Source of the DNA: Cordylochernes scorpioides
Taxonomy: Eukaryota > Arthropoda > Arachnida > Pseudoscorpiones > Chernetidae
Length of the DNA: 64,000 nucleotides
Assembly: GCA_030710605.1 (NCBI GenBank)
Contig: CP092863.1
Location: 117,225,072 to 117,289,071 of the forward strand
Direction: 5' to 3'
Part shown: positions 63,581 to 64,000 of the stretch, one piece after another
Position numbering within the stretch: the first letter of the stretch is position 1
How the letters are laid out: every line of letters starts with the position of its first letter
Made by a program: the position numbers and the translations under genes
Notes under the pieces: generated by a model
What the model was told of the DNA's origin: nothing
What the model saw: the letters and a program-made list of their open reading frames with translations, nothing else
The model's database searches: none

Positions 63581-63615
63581 CGCGAAGATGATTTGAAATT
63601 ATTTAAATGCATTTA

Positions 63616-63758
63616 CACTCATGTACAAAACTAAAGAAACGTGTACCTTCTATAGCATGTATATAAGGATTCATACAATAATTCTGAAAGATATTCAGAT
63701 AAACAGACGACCGGCGATATCAAAAACTTTTCACTTCCTTAAGTTTTTTCCATGAGTG
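63616..63758 (+). mobile_element. Short Tc1-type MITE, copy 2
   Basis: Counterpart of 3506-3649; same ends and interior. The remaining sequence to 64000 matches copy 1 and has no feature I can name. Confidence 0.75.
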
Positions 63759-64000
63759 TATATGAGTGAAATCTCCGAAACTCTATGAAGAGAGAAAACT
63801 TGCTGCACACACAACTTGGGTTAAAAAAAAAAAACACACGCGAAGAGGAAAAAGTTGCGCTTTATTATTTTTCCACCTTAATCCCCAGCTCTGGTGACCT
63901 TGAAACCGTCAAGGAGGAAGATGTTCCAGAAATTGGAGCATCGCTATTGTGTTTTGGGAGAATTTACAGCGTTTCCTTATTCTTCTTCTTAATTATACCG

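Larger units (their letters stand above)
54793..64000 (+). repeat. Segmental duplication, copy 2
   Basis: Partner of 1-3889, continuing past the window end. Extra material here: the gypsy element (56306-61500 plus a 4-bp target copy), the pogo-like MITE (55844-56015), and about 80 bp near 55170-55250 that partly duplicates the CCCTTCAGTGTA block. Apart from these, differences are scattered substitutions and small indels. Confidence 0.9.

Overview
The window reads as intergenic, transposon-dense nuclear DNA of an invertebrate animal, most likely an arthropod. It is AT-rich. Two mariner elements, two Ty3/gypsy retrotransposons, a Penelope-like element (PLE) with an N-terminal GIY-YIG nuclease, tRNA-derived SINEs and a metazoan-type tRNA-Gly(GCC) all fit that reading. 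I found no convincing host protein-coding gene in 64 kb. The species cannot be fixed from the sequence alone.

Layout. Positions 1-3889 and 54793-64000 are two copies of the same region (a segmental duplication or an uncollapsed haplotype). The second copy has gained a complete gypsy element (56306-61500) and a pogo-like MITE (55844-56015). Positions 4-35 kb are a mosaic of short repeats: SINEs, Tc1-type MITEs whose interior has grown into 112/118-bp tandem arrays, Helitron-like ends, fold-back elements, a 44-bp satellite (30.6-31.6 kb), a dead mariner (26764-28048), one tRNA-Gly gene (13003-13073) and a 100-N assembly gap (16245-16344). At 35.4-36.8 kb lies a nearly intact mariner with one late frameshift. 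At 37.7-41.9 kb lies an apparently intact Mag-like gypsy with matching 210-bp LTRs and a 5-bp target duplication. At 45.96-53.94 kb two near-identical copies of a PLE face away from each other as a palindrome with about 3.66-kb arms, set in a (TA)n microsatellite.

The strongest unifying signal is self-cleaving RNA. At least three sequence families carry hammerhead ribozyme cores in the ordinary strand order (best at 7350-7391 minus, 19829-19869 plus, 10890-10930 minus; also 6190-6240 and 29353-29412 minus). A fourth, more abundant family (units of 216 bp, tandem at 25.5-26.7 kb, and dispersed) contains every conserved hammerhead core segment and all three helices, but in a different strand order. 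The GAAA segment comes before the CUGAUGA segment, so within one copy the three helices interlock as a pseudoknot, and across two tandem copies they form an ordinary nested fold. Paired substitutions between copies support the helices. This is my main candidate for an undescribed system.

Working autonomy: the two gypsy elements and the PLE could supply reverse transcriptase, nuclease and integrase activities. The ribozyme units, SINEs, MITEs and Helitron-like ends encode no protein and would depend on such enzymes from elsewhere. Which enzyme serves which passenger is not shown by the sequence.
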